A stretch of DNA of 64,000 nt from CAUYUA01 sp963575675 (GCA_963575675.1 CAUYUA010000272.1:17010-81009), one strand, 5' to 3'. Shown: positions 27,401 through 36,134, counted from the stretch's first letter. Numbers and translations: made by a program. Notes: generated from the sequence alone by a model not told the origin.

Positions 27401-28146
27401 ATGAACATCAAGCGGGTTTCGCCGAGGTCGTGGGCGACTTGATCGACGTAGCGGCGCAGAATCGGCGAGAGATAGGCGTCGGCGGCGGTGGCGTCGCCTC
27501 GTCCGACGATTCGCATCAAAGGGCTGACTTGATTACTGGTCGAAACCTGCGTGAATCCCACGCTGCGGGCGACTGCGGCGACTTGGCGTTCGTGCGTCGG
27601 ATGGCGGTAGCCGTGCATGAAGACAATGGCGCAGGCGCGATATCCGTCGTCGAAGGCGCTTTGGAGGTCGGCGCGGGCGGCGTGGAGGTCGGGGCGTTGC
27701 TTGACGGTTCCGTTGGCGGTGATTCGCTCATCGATTTCGATGACGCGATCATAAAGGAGATCGGGCAGGACAATGGCGCGAGCGAAGATATCGGGTCTGG
27801 CTTGGTGCCCGATGCGGAGCAGGTCGGCGAATCCGCGTGTGATGACGAGAAGCGTCCTTTCGCCTTTTCGCTCCAGCAGAGCGTTGGTGGCGACGGTTGT
27901 GCCCATGCGGACGGCGGTGATTCGATCGGCGGGAATGGGCTGATCGGGCGCGAGCCCCATCAGCTCGCGAATGCCTTGAACGGCGGCGTCGCGGTATCGA
28001 TCGGGGTTTTCCGACAAGAGTTTGCGCGTTTCGAGCGCGCCGTCGGGGCGTCGACCGACGACGTCGGTAAAGGTGCCGCCTCGGTCGATCCAGAACTCCC
28101 AGCGGTCGGAGGAGGATTTGACTGTCGTCGCTGCCGGGGGGGTCAT
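24481..28146 (-). CDS. 5-oxoprolinase / hydantoinase (HyuA-HyuB fusion)
   Basis: 1,221 residues, full length for the ATP-dependent 5-oxoprolinase type that opens 5-oxo-L-proline to glutamate. The N-terminal HyuA half (about 1-690) has the RGGTFTDVV phosphate-binding segment (near 20), GPAGGVVGA and GFDMGGTSTDV (about 270-300). The HyuB half (about 710-1215) has NNPYNGGTHLPD, SRGHHADIGG (near 850-880) and the closing ETPGGGGFG. GGGAG precedes the ATG by 6 bases. The gene is single, without transporter neighbours. Hydantoinases with other substrates share this architecture, so the exact substrate is inferred from length and fusion. Confidence 0.88.
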   Translation of the reverse strand: MTPPAATTVKSSSDRWEFWIDRGGTFTDVVGRRPDGALETRKLLSENPDRYRDAAVQGIRELMGLAPDQPIPADRITAVRMGTTVATNALLERKGERTLLVITRGFADLLRIGHQARPDIFARAIVLPDLLYDRVIEIDERITANGTVKQRPDLHAARADLQSAFDDGYRACAIVFMHGYRHPTHERQVAAVARSVGFTQVSTSNQVSPLMRIVGRGDATAADAYLSPILRRYVDQVAHDLGETRLMFMQSNGGLTDAALFQGKDAILSGPAGGVVGAVRTAALAGFDHVIGFDMGGTSTDVSHYAGTFERVFETQVSGVRLRGPMLHVHTVAAGGGSICRFDGARFRVGPESAGANPGPACYRRGGPLTVTDCNVMLGKLQPEFFPHVFGPNGDQPLDAEAVQRKFIEMAAAIAAATGAKRSPVDIAEGFLRIAVDNMANAIKKISVQRGHDVSNYVLNCFGGAGGQHACLVADALGVNRVLLHPLAGVLSAYGIGLADTVALRERAIEAPLDDALTETLTPVFGELEFECRAELSRQNILPDQISIFPLAHVKYKGTDNTLTIHWSDVTSVVDAFANAHRKRYGFITPDRPLIIESVTVEAIGRTAPLAVDSRDNTPPSSILPRRLATLSAHMAGAMRSTPFYDRDRLLPGNRVFGPAVICERTGTTIIEPGWMAEITPHNCLLLIRIEPRPDKIAIGTAVDPVMLEIFNNLFMSIAEQMGFTLANTAHSVNIKERLDFSCALFDCNGDLIANAPHMPVHLGSMGESVRAVLNHTHNAPDDAIVPGSVFMLNNPYNGGTHLPDITVVTPIFDVENKNLLFFVASRGHHADIGGVTPGSMPPHSRIIEEEGILIDHFLLVENGEFREQPLIDLLSSGPYPTRNLSQNIADLKAQLAANAKGAQELHKMVEHFGLDTVRAYMRHVQDNAEEQVRRAIDKLRDGRFVVELDNGASICVEIRIDRIKRRATVDFSGSSPQLDNNFNAPSAVCRAAVLYVFRTLVDDDIPMNEGCLRPIDIIIPKGSMLNPQPPAAVVAGNVETSQCLTDALYGALGVMAAAQGTMNNLTFGTKDYQYYETICGGAGAGPDFDGASAVHTHMTNSRLTDPEVIEWRFPVQVESFVIRRGSGGRGAHKGGDGVIRKLRFLEAMTVAFLANRHHTPPFGLEGGENGALGKAWIERADGTRIVLDSTARADVETGDKLIVETPGGGGFGPYKESVDK

Positions 28147-28431
28147 CGGTCGCTCCCAATGCTTTGCTCGCGCCGTAGTTTGACCATTCGAGAGTGCGCG
28201 TCAAGTGCGGCGGTTTCTGAAACGCGACAAACCTGAAAATTCGCGACTTCTCTTTGTTTTGGAAGAATTTTTGAGTAATTCTCCGTGAAAGGAGAAGCTT
28301 CCGTTGCGGGAGGAAAGCGTGGATTGTCCATCGTCCGGCGACGGCTTTGCATAAACCATGAGGGGGCCGATTTCGCTCTCGCAAATTTTAAAGAGAGCGC
28401 CTGCCTTCCCTGCGTTCAAGGAGACATCTTG

Positions 28432-29493
28432 ATGATTAAAGCCCTTTCCATCAAGAACTTGACGGCTTTTGCGCCGGCAGAGTTCGACTTGAATGCACAG
28501 ATTGTCGTTCTCGTCGGCGAAAACGGCGTCGGAAAAACCCATATAATGAAATTGCTGTATTCCGTTCTTGCCGTCGGGATTGAAGAGCGTAAAAAGCAAC
28601 ACAACGCGGTTCCGACAAAATCGGTCTTGCAAAACAAGATCGCCGAAAAACTTGTTAATGTTTTTCGCGCCGAGACGCTGGGGCGTCTGGCGCGTCGCCG
28701 TCAGGGGCGTCGCCGTCAGGGGCGTGAGCGGTGCGATATCGGGATTTCGTTTGCGGATTCACAATTCGATATTGATTTCGGCTTTGCGACCAACAGCAAA
28801 ACAGAGGTGTCCATCGGTAAATTGCCGAGCGCGTATGTCGAAGGAGCCGCGATATTCCTTCCGACTCGCGAGCTTCTCAGCATATTTCCGAATTTTATAG
28901 CCGTATATGACGGGCATTATCTGGAATTTGAAGAAACATGGCGAGACGCATGTGTTCTTCTTGGAGCGCCATTACAAAAAGGGCCGAGAGAAGAGCGCAT
29001 ACGAGAGTTGTTGGCTCCTTTGGAGCAAGCGATGGGGGGAGCAATAGAACTTGATAAAAATGGCCGTTTCTATCTCAGAACTTCGAATGGTCGTATGGAA
29101 ATTCCTCTTGTGGCGGAGGGATTGCGTAAACTTGGAATGATTGCGCGTCTTATTACGACGGGGGCGCTTGTTGAAAACGGGTTTCTCTTTTGGGACGAGC
29201 CGGAAGCCAATCTTAATCCCCGTCTTATCAAAGAGATAATAAGAACCATTCTTAATATCTGCTCTCAAGGCGTGCAAGTCTTCGTTGCGACTCATAGTTT
29301 GTTTTTGTTAAGAGAGTTCGAAATATTATTGTCGGGCGATTATAAAAACATAACGCATCGCTTCCTCGGGCTTCATCATGGCGACGACGGCGTCGTCGTT
29401 TCTCAGGGAAGCTCTCCGGATGAAATAGGAGACATTACATCTTTGAACGAGCATCTTGATCAATCGGATCGCTTTTTGGAGCTTGAGTTATGA
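28432..29493 (+). CDS. AAA family ATPase coupled to a nuclease-like gene
   Basis: 353 residues, SMC/ABC-like ATPase (AAA_21 type). Residues 1-20 (MIKALSIKNLTAFAPAEFDL) begin the fold; Walker A is VGENGVGKTH (about 29-38). The C-terminal half holds PLVAEGLRKLGMIARL (signature region), Walker B GFLFWDEPEANLNP (about 257-270) and a VFVATHSLFLLRE H-loop. A tandem RRRQGRRRQGRER segment (about 85-97) comes from a short repeat in the DNA. AAGGAG 8 bases before the ATG decides the start. The stop overlaps the next gene by ATGA. ATPase plus restriction-like nuclease suggests a defence system, not one I can name. Confidence 0.78.
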   Translation: MIKALSIKNLTAFAPAEFDLNAQIVVLVGENGVGKTHIMKLLYSVLAVGIEERKKQHNAVPTKSVLQNKIAEKLVNVFRAETLGRLARRRQGRRRQGRERCDIGISFADSQFDIDFGFATNSKTEVSIGKLPSAYVEGAAIFLPTRELLSIFPNFIAVYDGHYLEFEETWRDACVLLGAPLQKGPREERIRELLAPLEQAMGGAIELDKNGRFYLRTSNGRMEIPLVAEGLRKLGMIARLITTGALVENGFLFWDEPEANLNPRLIKEIIRTILNICSQGVQVFVATHSLFLLREFEILLSGDYKNITHRFLGLHHGDDGVVVSQGSSPDEIGDITSLNEHLDQSDRFLELEL

Positions 29494-30041
29494 CCCGAAC
29501 TTTGTCGGTTGACGGTTTCGTCTTTGAGTTTGAGGACGGTTTCGTCTTTGAATTTGAGAACGGGTGGAAAGTAGGGAAATACGATGATTGATTTTTCTAT
29601 AGAAATCACTTTTCGAAAATAAAGAATGGAATTAAGGCCGTAGACGTCGTCGCCGTTTCTGACGAAGGCGCAACCTATCTGATCGAAGTCAAGGATTACC
29701 GGGTCTATCAAAGAACAAAACTCGTCGAACTGAGCGATGAAATTTGTGAAAAAGTGATCCATACGCTCGCCGGACTTCTTCCGGCAAAAATCCATGCAAG
29801 TCATGCGGACGAAAAAGATTTGGCGGCTGCGGCGCTCAAGTCCGCCAAGCTGCGCGTCTTTTTGCATCTTGAACAACCCTTAAAACATTCAACACTTTTC
29901 CCGCGCGCAATTGATCCGGCGGATGTCCAGCAAAAGTTGAGACAGGCTCTGAAACCCATCGACGCTCATCCCAAAGTTGTCGAGACGTCTCGCACGGGAT
30001 CGTCTCCGTGGAAGGTTTACGCCGATACTGCGCAAATTTGA
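29490..30041 (+). pseudogene. PD-(D/E)XK-like nuclease gene interrupted by an in-frame TGA
   Basis: A single frame from 29490 to 30041 would encode about 183 residues but has TGA at 29589-29591 (codon 34). The context YDD-stop-FFYRNHFSKIKNG suggests a former TGG. Just before it, 24 bases coding DGFVFEFE are tandemly duplicated (about 29508-29555). Downstream the frame continues with AVDVVAVSDEGATYLIEVKDY (codons about 49-69), the D...E-x-K pattern of restriction-like nucleases, and a helical C-terminus. Other genes in the window use TGA as a stop, so recoding is unlikely. Its start overlaps the ATPase stop, so the two were one operon. Confidence 0.7.
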
Positions 30042-30303
30042 CGCGGTCGCATTTGTTCGTTGCCGCATGATTTGCAACTCAATTGCGACGACTCCGCGTC
30101 GCGTCTTGCGGCGGCGCGATAGACCCGTCGCCGAATCGCGGTCGCCGCTTTTGTTTTGTTTCATATTTTTCTGCTCTGATTTGGGAAAATTTCAAATTCA
30201 GACTTCCCTCTTCATTTGCGCGCGGAGGAGTGATATACCTCGGCGTGGCCTAGCGCCGCTGACTCCTTCCTTTGCCCATCCGCACCCGGAGTTTCATAAT
30301 CCT

Positions 30304-31524
30304 ATGAAGAAAATTAAGGTAGCCAATCCGGTCGTCGAACTTGACGGCGACGAGATGACCCGCATTATGTGGCAGTTCATCAAGGAAAAGCTGATCCTGC
30401 CTTATCTCGACATTGATTTGAAATATTATGACCTGGGAATGGAGTACCGGGATCAGACCAACGACCAGGTCACTATCGATAGCGCCAACGCCATTAAAAA
30501 ATACGGCGTAGGCATCAAGTGCGCGACCATCACTCCGGATGAGGCGCGGGTTAAAGAATTCAATCTCAAGAAAATGTGGAAGTCGCCCAACGGCACGATC
30601 CGCAATATTCTTGGCGGCACCGTCTTCCGCGAGCCGATTATCTGCAAGAATGTTCCTCGTTTGGTGCCGCACTGGGCGAAGCCGATCATCATTGGTCGTC
30701 ACGCTTTCGGCGATCAATACCGCGCCACCGATTTCAAAGTGCCCGGTCGCGGAAAGATGACCATCAAATGGACTCCGGAAGACGGCGGCGCTTCCATCGA
30801 GCACGAAGTCTTCGATTTCCCTGGTTCGGGCGTGGCCATGGCCATGTACAACCTCGACGAGTCGATCGTTGGTTTCGCTCACGCCTGCTGCGTTTACGCT
30901 TTGGAGCGTGGTTATCCGCTCTATTTGTCCACCAAGAACACCATCCTGAAGGCCTATGACGGTCGCTTCAAGGATCTGTTCCAGGAAGTCTTCGACACCC
31001 ACTATAAAGAGCAGTTCGAAAAAGCTGGGCTGTTCTATGAGCATCGCCTGATCGATGACATGGTTGCGCAAGCGCTGCGCATCGATGGCGGCGTGGTTTG
31101 GGCGTGCAAAAACTACGATGGCGATGTGCAGTCCGACATCGTGGCGCAGGGCTTCGGTTCGTTGGGCTTGATGACCTCTGTGCTGATTACGCCGGATGGC
31201 AAGACCGTCGAGACTGAAGCGGCTCACGGAACCGTCACTCGCCACTATCGTGATCACCAGGCCGGGCGTGAGACCTCCACCAATCCGATCGCTTCGATCT
31301 TTGCTTGGACGCAGGGCTTGATGCATCGTGGTCGGTTCGATGATACGCCGGATGTCGTCAAATTCGCCGAGACGCTTGAGAAAGTCTGCATCCAGACTGT
31401 TGAAAGCGGTTTTATGACCAAGGATTTGTCGTTGTTGATCGCCCCGGGCGCTCCGTATCTCAATACACGTGGTTTCTTGGAGAAACTCGACGAAAACTTG
31501 AGAGTTGCTATGGGTTACGTCTAA
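30304..31524 (+). CDS. icd: NADP-dependent isocitrate dehydrogenase (eukaryote-like type)
   Basis: 406 residues; TCA-cycle oxidative decarboxylation of isocitrate to 2-oxoglutarate. It starts MKKIKVANPVVELDGDEMTRIMW. The substrate-binding SPNGTIRNILGGTVFREPI (about 95-113) and YLSTKNTILKAYDGRFKD are those of the homodimeric IDH1/2-like class, with metal-binding residues in DDMVAQALR and the NADP-site EAAHGTVTRHYR (about 307-318). The ATG at 30304 is chosen; the frame is open far upstream without homology. A stem with GGAGT/ACTCC at about 30226-30266 precedes the gene, meaning unknown. Confidence 0.95.
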   Translation: MKKIKVANPVVELDGDEMTRIMWQFIKEKLILPYLDIDLKYYDLGMEYRDQTNDQVTIDSANAIKKYGVGIKCATITPDEARVKEFNLKKMWKSPNGTIRNILGGTVFREPIICKNVPRLVPHWAKPIIIGRHAFGDQYRATDFKVPGRGKMTIKWTPEDGGASIEHEVFDFPGSGVAMAMYNLDESIVGFAHACCVYALERGYPLYLSTKNTILKAYDGRFKDLFQEVFDTHYKEQFEKAGLFYEHRLIDDMVAQALRIDGGVVWACKNYDGDVQSDIVAQGFGSLGLMTSVLITPDGKTVETEAAHGTVTRHYRDHQAGRETSTNPIASIFAWTQGLMHRGRFDDTPDVVKFAETLEKVCIQTVESGFMTKDLSLLIAPGAPYLNTRGFLEKLDENLRVAMGYV

Positions 31525-31532
31525 GAGGGAAG

Positions 31533-31560
31533 CGGGGGCCTTTAGGCCCCCGTAGTTTTT
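31533..31560 (+). terminator. Terminator of icd
   Basis: CGGGGGCC TTTA GGCCCCCG (31533-31552) is followed by a T5 run (31556-31560), 9 bases after the icd stop. Confidence 0.9.
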
Positions 31561-31660
31561 ATGTTATGAGGTCTTTGTGTTGTGAGGGATGATTTGATTT
31601 AGAGCGTTGGTTCTCTGGGGATTTTTTTGGAGATTGCTGAATAGCGGAATAAATGAATTG

Positions 31661-31694
31661 AAAGGATTCAGGGACTGCGTTCCTGGATCCTTTT
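31661..31694. terminator. Short family A palindrome between convergent genes
   Basis: AAAGGATTCAGGGA (31661-31674) pairs with TCCTGGATCCTTTT (31681-31694), one mismatch. T-rich on the plus-strand side; it can serve the serine-protease-like gene and icd. Confidence 0.6.
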
Positions 31695-31717
31695 GCTTTT
31701 TGTTTTCTTCTTCCTTT

Positions 31718-32416
31718 TTAATGAAGTCGTGGTGAAAGGACATGAGACGCGCTTGCCATTACGCGCTCTATCGGCAACGCGAACCCAATTCCAATCGATC
31801 GGCCTTCCGGAGCCAAAACCGCCAGACTCAATCCGATCATTTGTCCCGCGCAATCCAATAACGGTCCCCCTCCCGCGCCGAACGACGGTAAAGCGTCCGT
31901 TTGAATCATTTCTGTCCACAATTTTCCATAAGGTCCGGGAAGCGCGCGTTTTACTGCGCCGATAACTCCGATCACCACATCTGCGGGTTCTCCTTCGCGC
32001 GTGCGCGGATATCCCAAACCAACCACCGATTGTCCCGGTCGCGCGGTTTCCGCTTGTCCTGGCGTGATTGGTCGGCCTAAAACCGATTCGGCGCGTAACA
32101 CGGCGATTCCTTGTCCGGTGTCGACTCCGACAATGCGCGCCGATTCAGATCGTCCATTGGCCTGAACCACAGAAATTCTATTCGAGTTTGTGATTACATG
32201 CGCGGCGGTGATGATATGGCCGGAGTAATCCCAGATGACGCCTGCGCCGAAAGAACGAACGCCCTCTGCGGAGATGCTTTCCACTCCGATCACGGCTTCG
32301 CGCCCTTGAGCGGCGACCCGTTCCGGGGAGGCGCATGTGGGCGCTGCTTGAGTCGCAGAAGCGGCGGCGCCAAAGTAAAGAATCGTTGCGACGAAAATTC
32401 CAATTGCTTTGGCCAT
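31718..32416 (-). CDS. Trypsin-like (S1/HtrA-type) protein lacking the catalytic serine
   Basis: 232 residues with a signal peptide (about 1-24, AAASATQAA-P). The chymotrypsin fold is recognisable: His in HIITAAHVI (about 73), Asp in VGVDTGQGIAVL (about 99), and the TDA lead-in to the oxyanion region. Where active enzymes have GNSGGPL, this one reads GAGGGPLLD (about 182-190), so the nucleophile position is glycine. There is no PDZ domain. AGAGG lies 5 bases before the ATG. It is probably a periplasmic pseudoprotease that binds peptides or partners (inference), or a decaying gene. Confidence 0.8.
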   Translation of the reverse strand: MAKAIGIFVATILYFGAAASATQAAPTCASPERVAAQGREAVIGVESISAEGVRSFGAGVIWDYSGHIITAAHVITNSNRISVVQANGRSESARIVGVDTGQGIAVLRAESVLGRPITPGQAETARPGQSVVGLGYPRTREGEPADVVIGVIGAVKRALPGPYGKLWTEMIQTDALPSFGAGGGPLLDCAGQMIGLSLAVLAPEGRSIGIGFALPIERVMASASHVLSPRLH

Positions 32417-32492
32417 GACCGCCTCTTTTGTTGGCCTTGTTCAGCAATAAGCAATATCGGCGCCGTCTGTGCGTCGTTGTGATGGTTCGTTG

Positions 32493-32810
32493 ACGTGTTT
32501 TCCGAATAAAAATTAGATGGGTCCAGGGACTATGTCCCCAGTCGCTCGGGCCAAGGACGAAAGCCCCCTTATTTGTGAGCGATCCCCCTCTGGAATCGTT
32601 TATTCGCTGGAATCATTCACCTTTACAACTGTTTATTCTCGCAGTTATGCGATTCTACCGACGGTTGACGGTCTATGACGTGTTTACACAAGTGAAGCGT
32701 TAACCGATTCCAGAGGGGGATCGCTCACAAATAAGAGGGCTTTCGTCCTTGGCCCGAGCGACAGGGAACATAGTCCCTGGCTCCATCTAATTTTTATTCG
32801 GAAAATACGT
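32493..32810. repeat. Large family A inverted repeat (110-base arms)
   Basis: The arms 32493-32602 and 32701-32810 are complementary with only a few differences; the loop is 98 bases. The inner part is family A (GGGTCCAGGGACTATG, GGGCCAAGGACGAAAGCCC, GATCCCCCTCTGGAATCG). The outermost 25 bases or so (TTTTCCGAATAAAAATTAGA) are complementary but specific to this locus. It lies upstream of both the protease-like gene and hss. Confidence 0.85.
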
Positions 32811-32925
32811 CATTCTTTTTGCGTGTTGGCGGGAGAAGAGGATATTTTTTGCCGGATTGATTTTTCCTTGCGGTCTGAACTTATTCTGATGGCGCTGCGG
32901 CTCCGGATTCAAAAGAGAACAAGAA

Positions 32926-34338
32926 ATGGTGGCCAGTTTTCGATTGCCCTGTTTTCCTGGTCGACTGATCCTGATTGGATTTGGCGGCGTCGCTCGGGCG
33001 GTTTTGCCTCTGTTGCAACGCAGTTTCAACTTGGCGGCGGAACGCATCACAGTGATTTCGAACGATGAGGAGGAAAAGAACGCAGCGATCGACCGAGTCG
33101 GCGTTTTCGTGGTCGAAACATTGACGCGGCGAAACTTTGTTCGAGTCCTGGGGCCCTTGGTTTCTGAAGGCGATGTGTTGATTAACCTTTCGTTCGGTGT
33201 GTCGAGCGTGGCTTTAATCGACTTTTGCCATCAACGGAATGTGATTTACCTCGACGTCGAAACCACGCCTTGGACGGGCGGGCACACCGACATGACGCTG
33301 TCATCGTCGTTGCGAGCGGGATACGCTCTTCGAGAAGCGGTTCTTTCGCGCAAAGCGCCTTTTCAACGGGGGGCGACGGCGTTGATCGCTCACGGGGCGA
33401 ATTCTGGAATGACCGCGCATTATTTGAAGCGCGCATTGTTGACTTTGGCCGATGATTTGGGCGTGGAGACCGGGGTTCCGTGGAATCGCTCTGGTTGGGC
33501 CGGTCTGATGCAGCGGTTGGGCGTTCGATCAATTCATCTTGGCGGATGCGATAGTCAAACGACATTGCAGCCGCGTCGGCGTTTTGAGTTTGTGAATAGC
33601 TGGTCGCCGGTGGGGTTGGCGAACATGGCGGCGCAACCGGCGGAATTGGGATGGGGAACCCATGAGCGCGATTGGTCTGTTGATGTGCGCCGTCATCATT
33701 TTGGGTGTGGCAGCGCAGTGTGTTTGGAGCGTCCGGGAGGATCGAGTCGGATTCGAACGTGGTCTCCGGAGGCCGGAGCGACTCAAGGATTGCTTTTAAG
33801 CTGTCATGGCGTGTCGGCGACGGCGGACTATTTCACGTTGCGAGACAGTCATTTACGCTATAGACCGACATGTTGTTATGCTTTTCAGCCATGCGACGAC
33901 GCTTGGTTGTCTTTGCGGGACTATATGAATGAAGAATGGGCTCCGCCCGAGAAGCGGCGTGTTTTGGGGGAGGATGTGCAGGATGGCGTGAGCGAGTGTG
34001 GTGTTTTGTTGTTGGGCCACGCGCGCGGCGCATACTGGTATGGAGCTCGCCTTTCGATTGCCGAAGCGCGGCGTTGGGCGCCGGAGGCAAATGCAGCGAC
34101 GGCTCAAACGGCGGCGGGAGTGTTGGCGGGGGTTGCGTGGTCTCTGAGTAATCCGCAGTCTGGAATTGTTGAGCCGGAGGAGCTTGAGTTTCAGTATCCG
34201 TTGGATGTTGCGTCGCCTTATATGGGGGAGGTTGTCGGACAATATAGCGATTGGACGCCGTTGAAGGGGCGCGGCTTGTTGTTTGAAGAGGCGTTGGACG
34301 TCGAGAATCCGTGGAAATTTCAGAATTTTCGTGTTTGA
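32926..34338 (+). CDS. hss: Homospermidine synthase
   Basis: 470 residues, usual length. It makes sym-homospermidine from putrescine (and/or spermidine) with NAD. The Rossmann start is LILIGFGGVARAVLPLL (about 14-30). Family landmarks are NLSFGVSSVALIDFC (near 87-101), YLDVETTPW, HGANSGMTAHYLKRAL (about 162-177), and GHARGAYWYGARLSI near 360. The C-terminus EVVGQYSDWTPL...NPWKFQNFRV closes it. The ATG at 32926 is taken, with weak AGAGA upstream. Polyamine metabolism fits the potF-like gene at the end of the window, though the two are 30 kb apart. Confidence 0.92.
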   Translation: MVASFRLPCFPGRLILIGFGGVARAVLPLLQRSFNLAAERITVISNDEEEKNAAIDRVGVFVVETLTRRNFVRVLGPLVSEGDVLINLSFGVSSVALIDFCHQRNVIYLDVETTPWTGGHTDMTLSSSLRAGYALREAVLSRKAPFQRGATALIAHGANSGMTAHYLKRALLTLADDLGVETGVPWNRSGWAGLMQRLGVRSIHLGGCDSQTTLQPRRRFEFVNSWSPVGLANMAAQPAELGWGTHERDWSVDVRRHHFGCGSAVCLERPGGSSRIRTWSPEAGATQGLLLSCHGVSATADYFTLRDSHLRYRPTCCYAFQPCDDAWLSLRDYMNEEWAPPEKRRVLGEDVQDGVSECGVLLLGHARGAYWYGARLSIAEARRWAPEANAATAQTAAGVLAGVAWSLSNPQSGIVEPEELEFQYPLDVASPYMGEVVGQYSDWTPLKGRGLLFEEALDVENPWKFQNFRV

Positions 34339-34508
34339 TTCTTCGAAATGATCTCAACGCCGCACTAAAACAGTCGTCGCTCTATTGATTGTCACAGTCT
34401 CCAAGTCATGTATTTTCAAATGCTTTCCGGCCTTCGGCGAGGTCGGGGCCTGTGCTCTGACCTTTTTGCTCTTCAAGCGCATGAAGTATATCAAGCAAGA
34501 TGAAAGAT

Positions 34509-34868
34509 TCAGGAGATCGTGGTTTTCGTGGATGGTTGTAAAAGACTCACTAAAGCGTCGATTTTCTGAATATTGTCGGATGCGGGGCGGTGTTTTGGGT
34601 TGGGGCGCTGGTTCCAAAGAAGCATTTGTTCTTCCACGGCTCCGGCGGTGATGCTGATGTCCATCATCCCGAACATTCCAGCGGATCCAGACAAGATGTG
34701 GGCTTTTTGCTTTATTTCTTCCACAAAATCGACATTCCACGCCGAGCTTGCGCACAGGTTGCGCCAGAGCTGAACAATAGCCTCGACACAGGGCGGCAAT
34801 TCTGCGCAGTACGCATCTTTAAGGGCCTGGATTTTGTCGAGCTTCGTTTGATTGGAGGTGTCAATCAT
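34509..34868 (-). CDS. HPt domain protein
   Basis: 119-residue four-helix-type protein with KQKAHILSGSAGMFGM (about 53-68), the AHxLxGxAGxFG phospho-histidine motif. It is a free-standing phosphotransfer protein that would relay phosphate between a hybrid kinase and a response regulator. No cognate gene adjoins it on the same strand, though an OmpR-type regulator and a receiver-kinase lie within 7 kb. No clear ribosome-binding site. Confidence 0.75.
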   Translation of the reverse strand: MIDTSNQTKLDKIQALKDAYCAELPPCVEAIVQLWRNLCASSAWNVDFVEEIKQKAHILSGSAGMFGMMDISITAGAVEEQMLLWNQRPNPKHRPASDNIQKIDALVSLLQPSTKTTIS

Positions 34869-35359
34869 GGTTGCTTTGCCGAAGACAATCGTCGCTTCGT
34901 CCTATCGGAGAATGCGTTTTGCCGCAATGAGAACATTAGACAATCTTTGAGAATGTCTATACTATCCAATTGATGTTTCTGGTGTGTAAAAGTTCCTCTC
35001 TCTCTTTGTGGCGGATGTGTAACTGCTCAGCCTTGGTTTGGAGATTTCTTCCATTCGAAGCGTCGCGCAATGGGTTGTTTGGGGCGGCGTCCTTTGTGAT
35101 GCGTCGTGCGATCGGGCAAAGAGTAAGCGTTTCTTCGTTTTAGAGTCAGTCTGGATATATGATGTTTTCTTGAGAAGTGTTTTAGAATTATATTCAGAGA
35201 GAGTTTCTTGCAAAATTCTGGAAGGGTTTCGTGTCTGTGTTCTGTCCGTAAAACGTAGCGCTTTGTTGTCCTAAAACTTGGGGCGCGTGTGTTTTGTAAG
35301 AGCCTCAGTCGGGACGTCGGAGCGTGTTTCCGTCAACCTTAAGTCATCGCGATCCTTAC
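34869..35359. other. Gene-free gap of about 490 bases
   Basis: A+T-rich, between the divergent HPt and OmpR-type regulator genes. It should hold both promoters; no specific site could be assigned. Confidence 0.4.
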
Positions 35360-36134
35360 ATGACCGGCACACAAGAAAACCGACATATTTTGGTGGTCGA
35401 GGATGATCGACATATCGCCGCGCTTTTGGAAGTGTATCTGGCCGGCGCCGGATATCGCGTTACGTTGGCCGAATCCGGCGAGGCTATGCGCGAAGTATTG
35501 CGTGACCATTCCGTTGATCTGGTCGTAATGGATCTGATGTTGCCGGGGGAAGATGGTTTTGCTCTGACCCGGTATTTGCGGGAGCGTCATCGCGTCGGCA
35601 TTATTATTCTGACTGCTCGTAAGGACACTGTGGATCGAATCGTCGGTCTGGAAATGGGCGCTGATGATTATGTGATGAAGCCGTTTGATGAGCGTGAGTT
35701 GTTGGCGCGGATTCGCAGTGTTTTACGACGTTCGAACGATTCTTTGGTTTCGGAAGTCGATTCGCCTGGATTGACGGTGCATGCTTCGGGGGGGGGGCGG
35801 CTCGGATTCCGGGCGTCGGATTGCGCATTTTATCGGGTGGCGAGTCGATTTGGATCAGCGGCGTTTATTTGCAAGCGACGACAGTGAAATGGCTTTGACT
35901 GGAAGTGAATTTAATTTGTTGTCGGCCTTTGTGGCGAGTCCTCAGCGTGTTTTGACGCGCGATCATCTTTTGAATGTTTTACATAATAGAGATTGGGATA
36001 CAAGCGACCGCAGCATTGATGTTTTGGTGAATCGCTTGCGGCGGAAGTTGGGGGATAGCGATAAGCCGCCGAGTTTGATTCGGACAGTGCGAGGGATTGG
36101 TTATTTGTTTGCCGCAGATGTGGGCTGGGGTTGA
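35360..36134 (+). pseudogene. OmpR/PhoB-type response regulator, frame split at a G10 tract
   Basis: The receiver frame (from ATG 35360) has acidic pocket VVEDDRH, phospho-acceptor D in VVMDLMLPGEDG, T in IILTARKD and K in VMKPFDE. It runs into G10 at 35788-35797 and ends out of frame at 35887. The winged-helix domain (SEFNLLSAFVASPQRVLTRDHLL...DVLVNRLRRKLGD...RTVRGIGYLF, to 36134) is in the +1 frame. With nine Gs, the two join into a normal 257-residue regulator. It may be a phase-variable gene in the OFF state, a fixed mutation, or a sequencing error in the homopolymer. No histidine kinase gene adjoins it. Confidence 0.85.

Noticed and set aside
27280..28236. Long open frame (318 codons) on the plus strand opposite the oxoprolinase gene
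   Set aside because: Gly/Ala/Asp-rich antisense translation of a high-GC gene; the minus-strand protein is clearly real.
29589..29591. TGA as selenocysteine or tryptophan codon
   Set aside because: TGA ends many other genes in the window, no SECIS-like hairpin was evident, and the neighbouring duplication fits gene decay better.
30250..31326. 358-codon open frame opposite icd
   Set aside because: Antisense shadow of a strongly conserved gene; no family character or start signal.
34354..34755. 133-codon minus-strand frame overlapping the HPt gene
   Set aside because: It is out of frame with the HPt motif and has no protein-like features.
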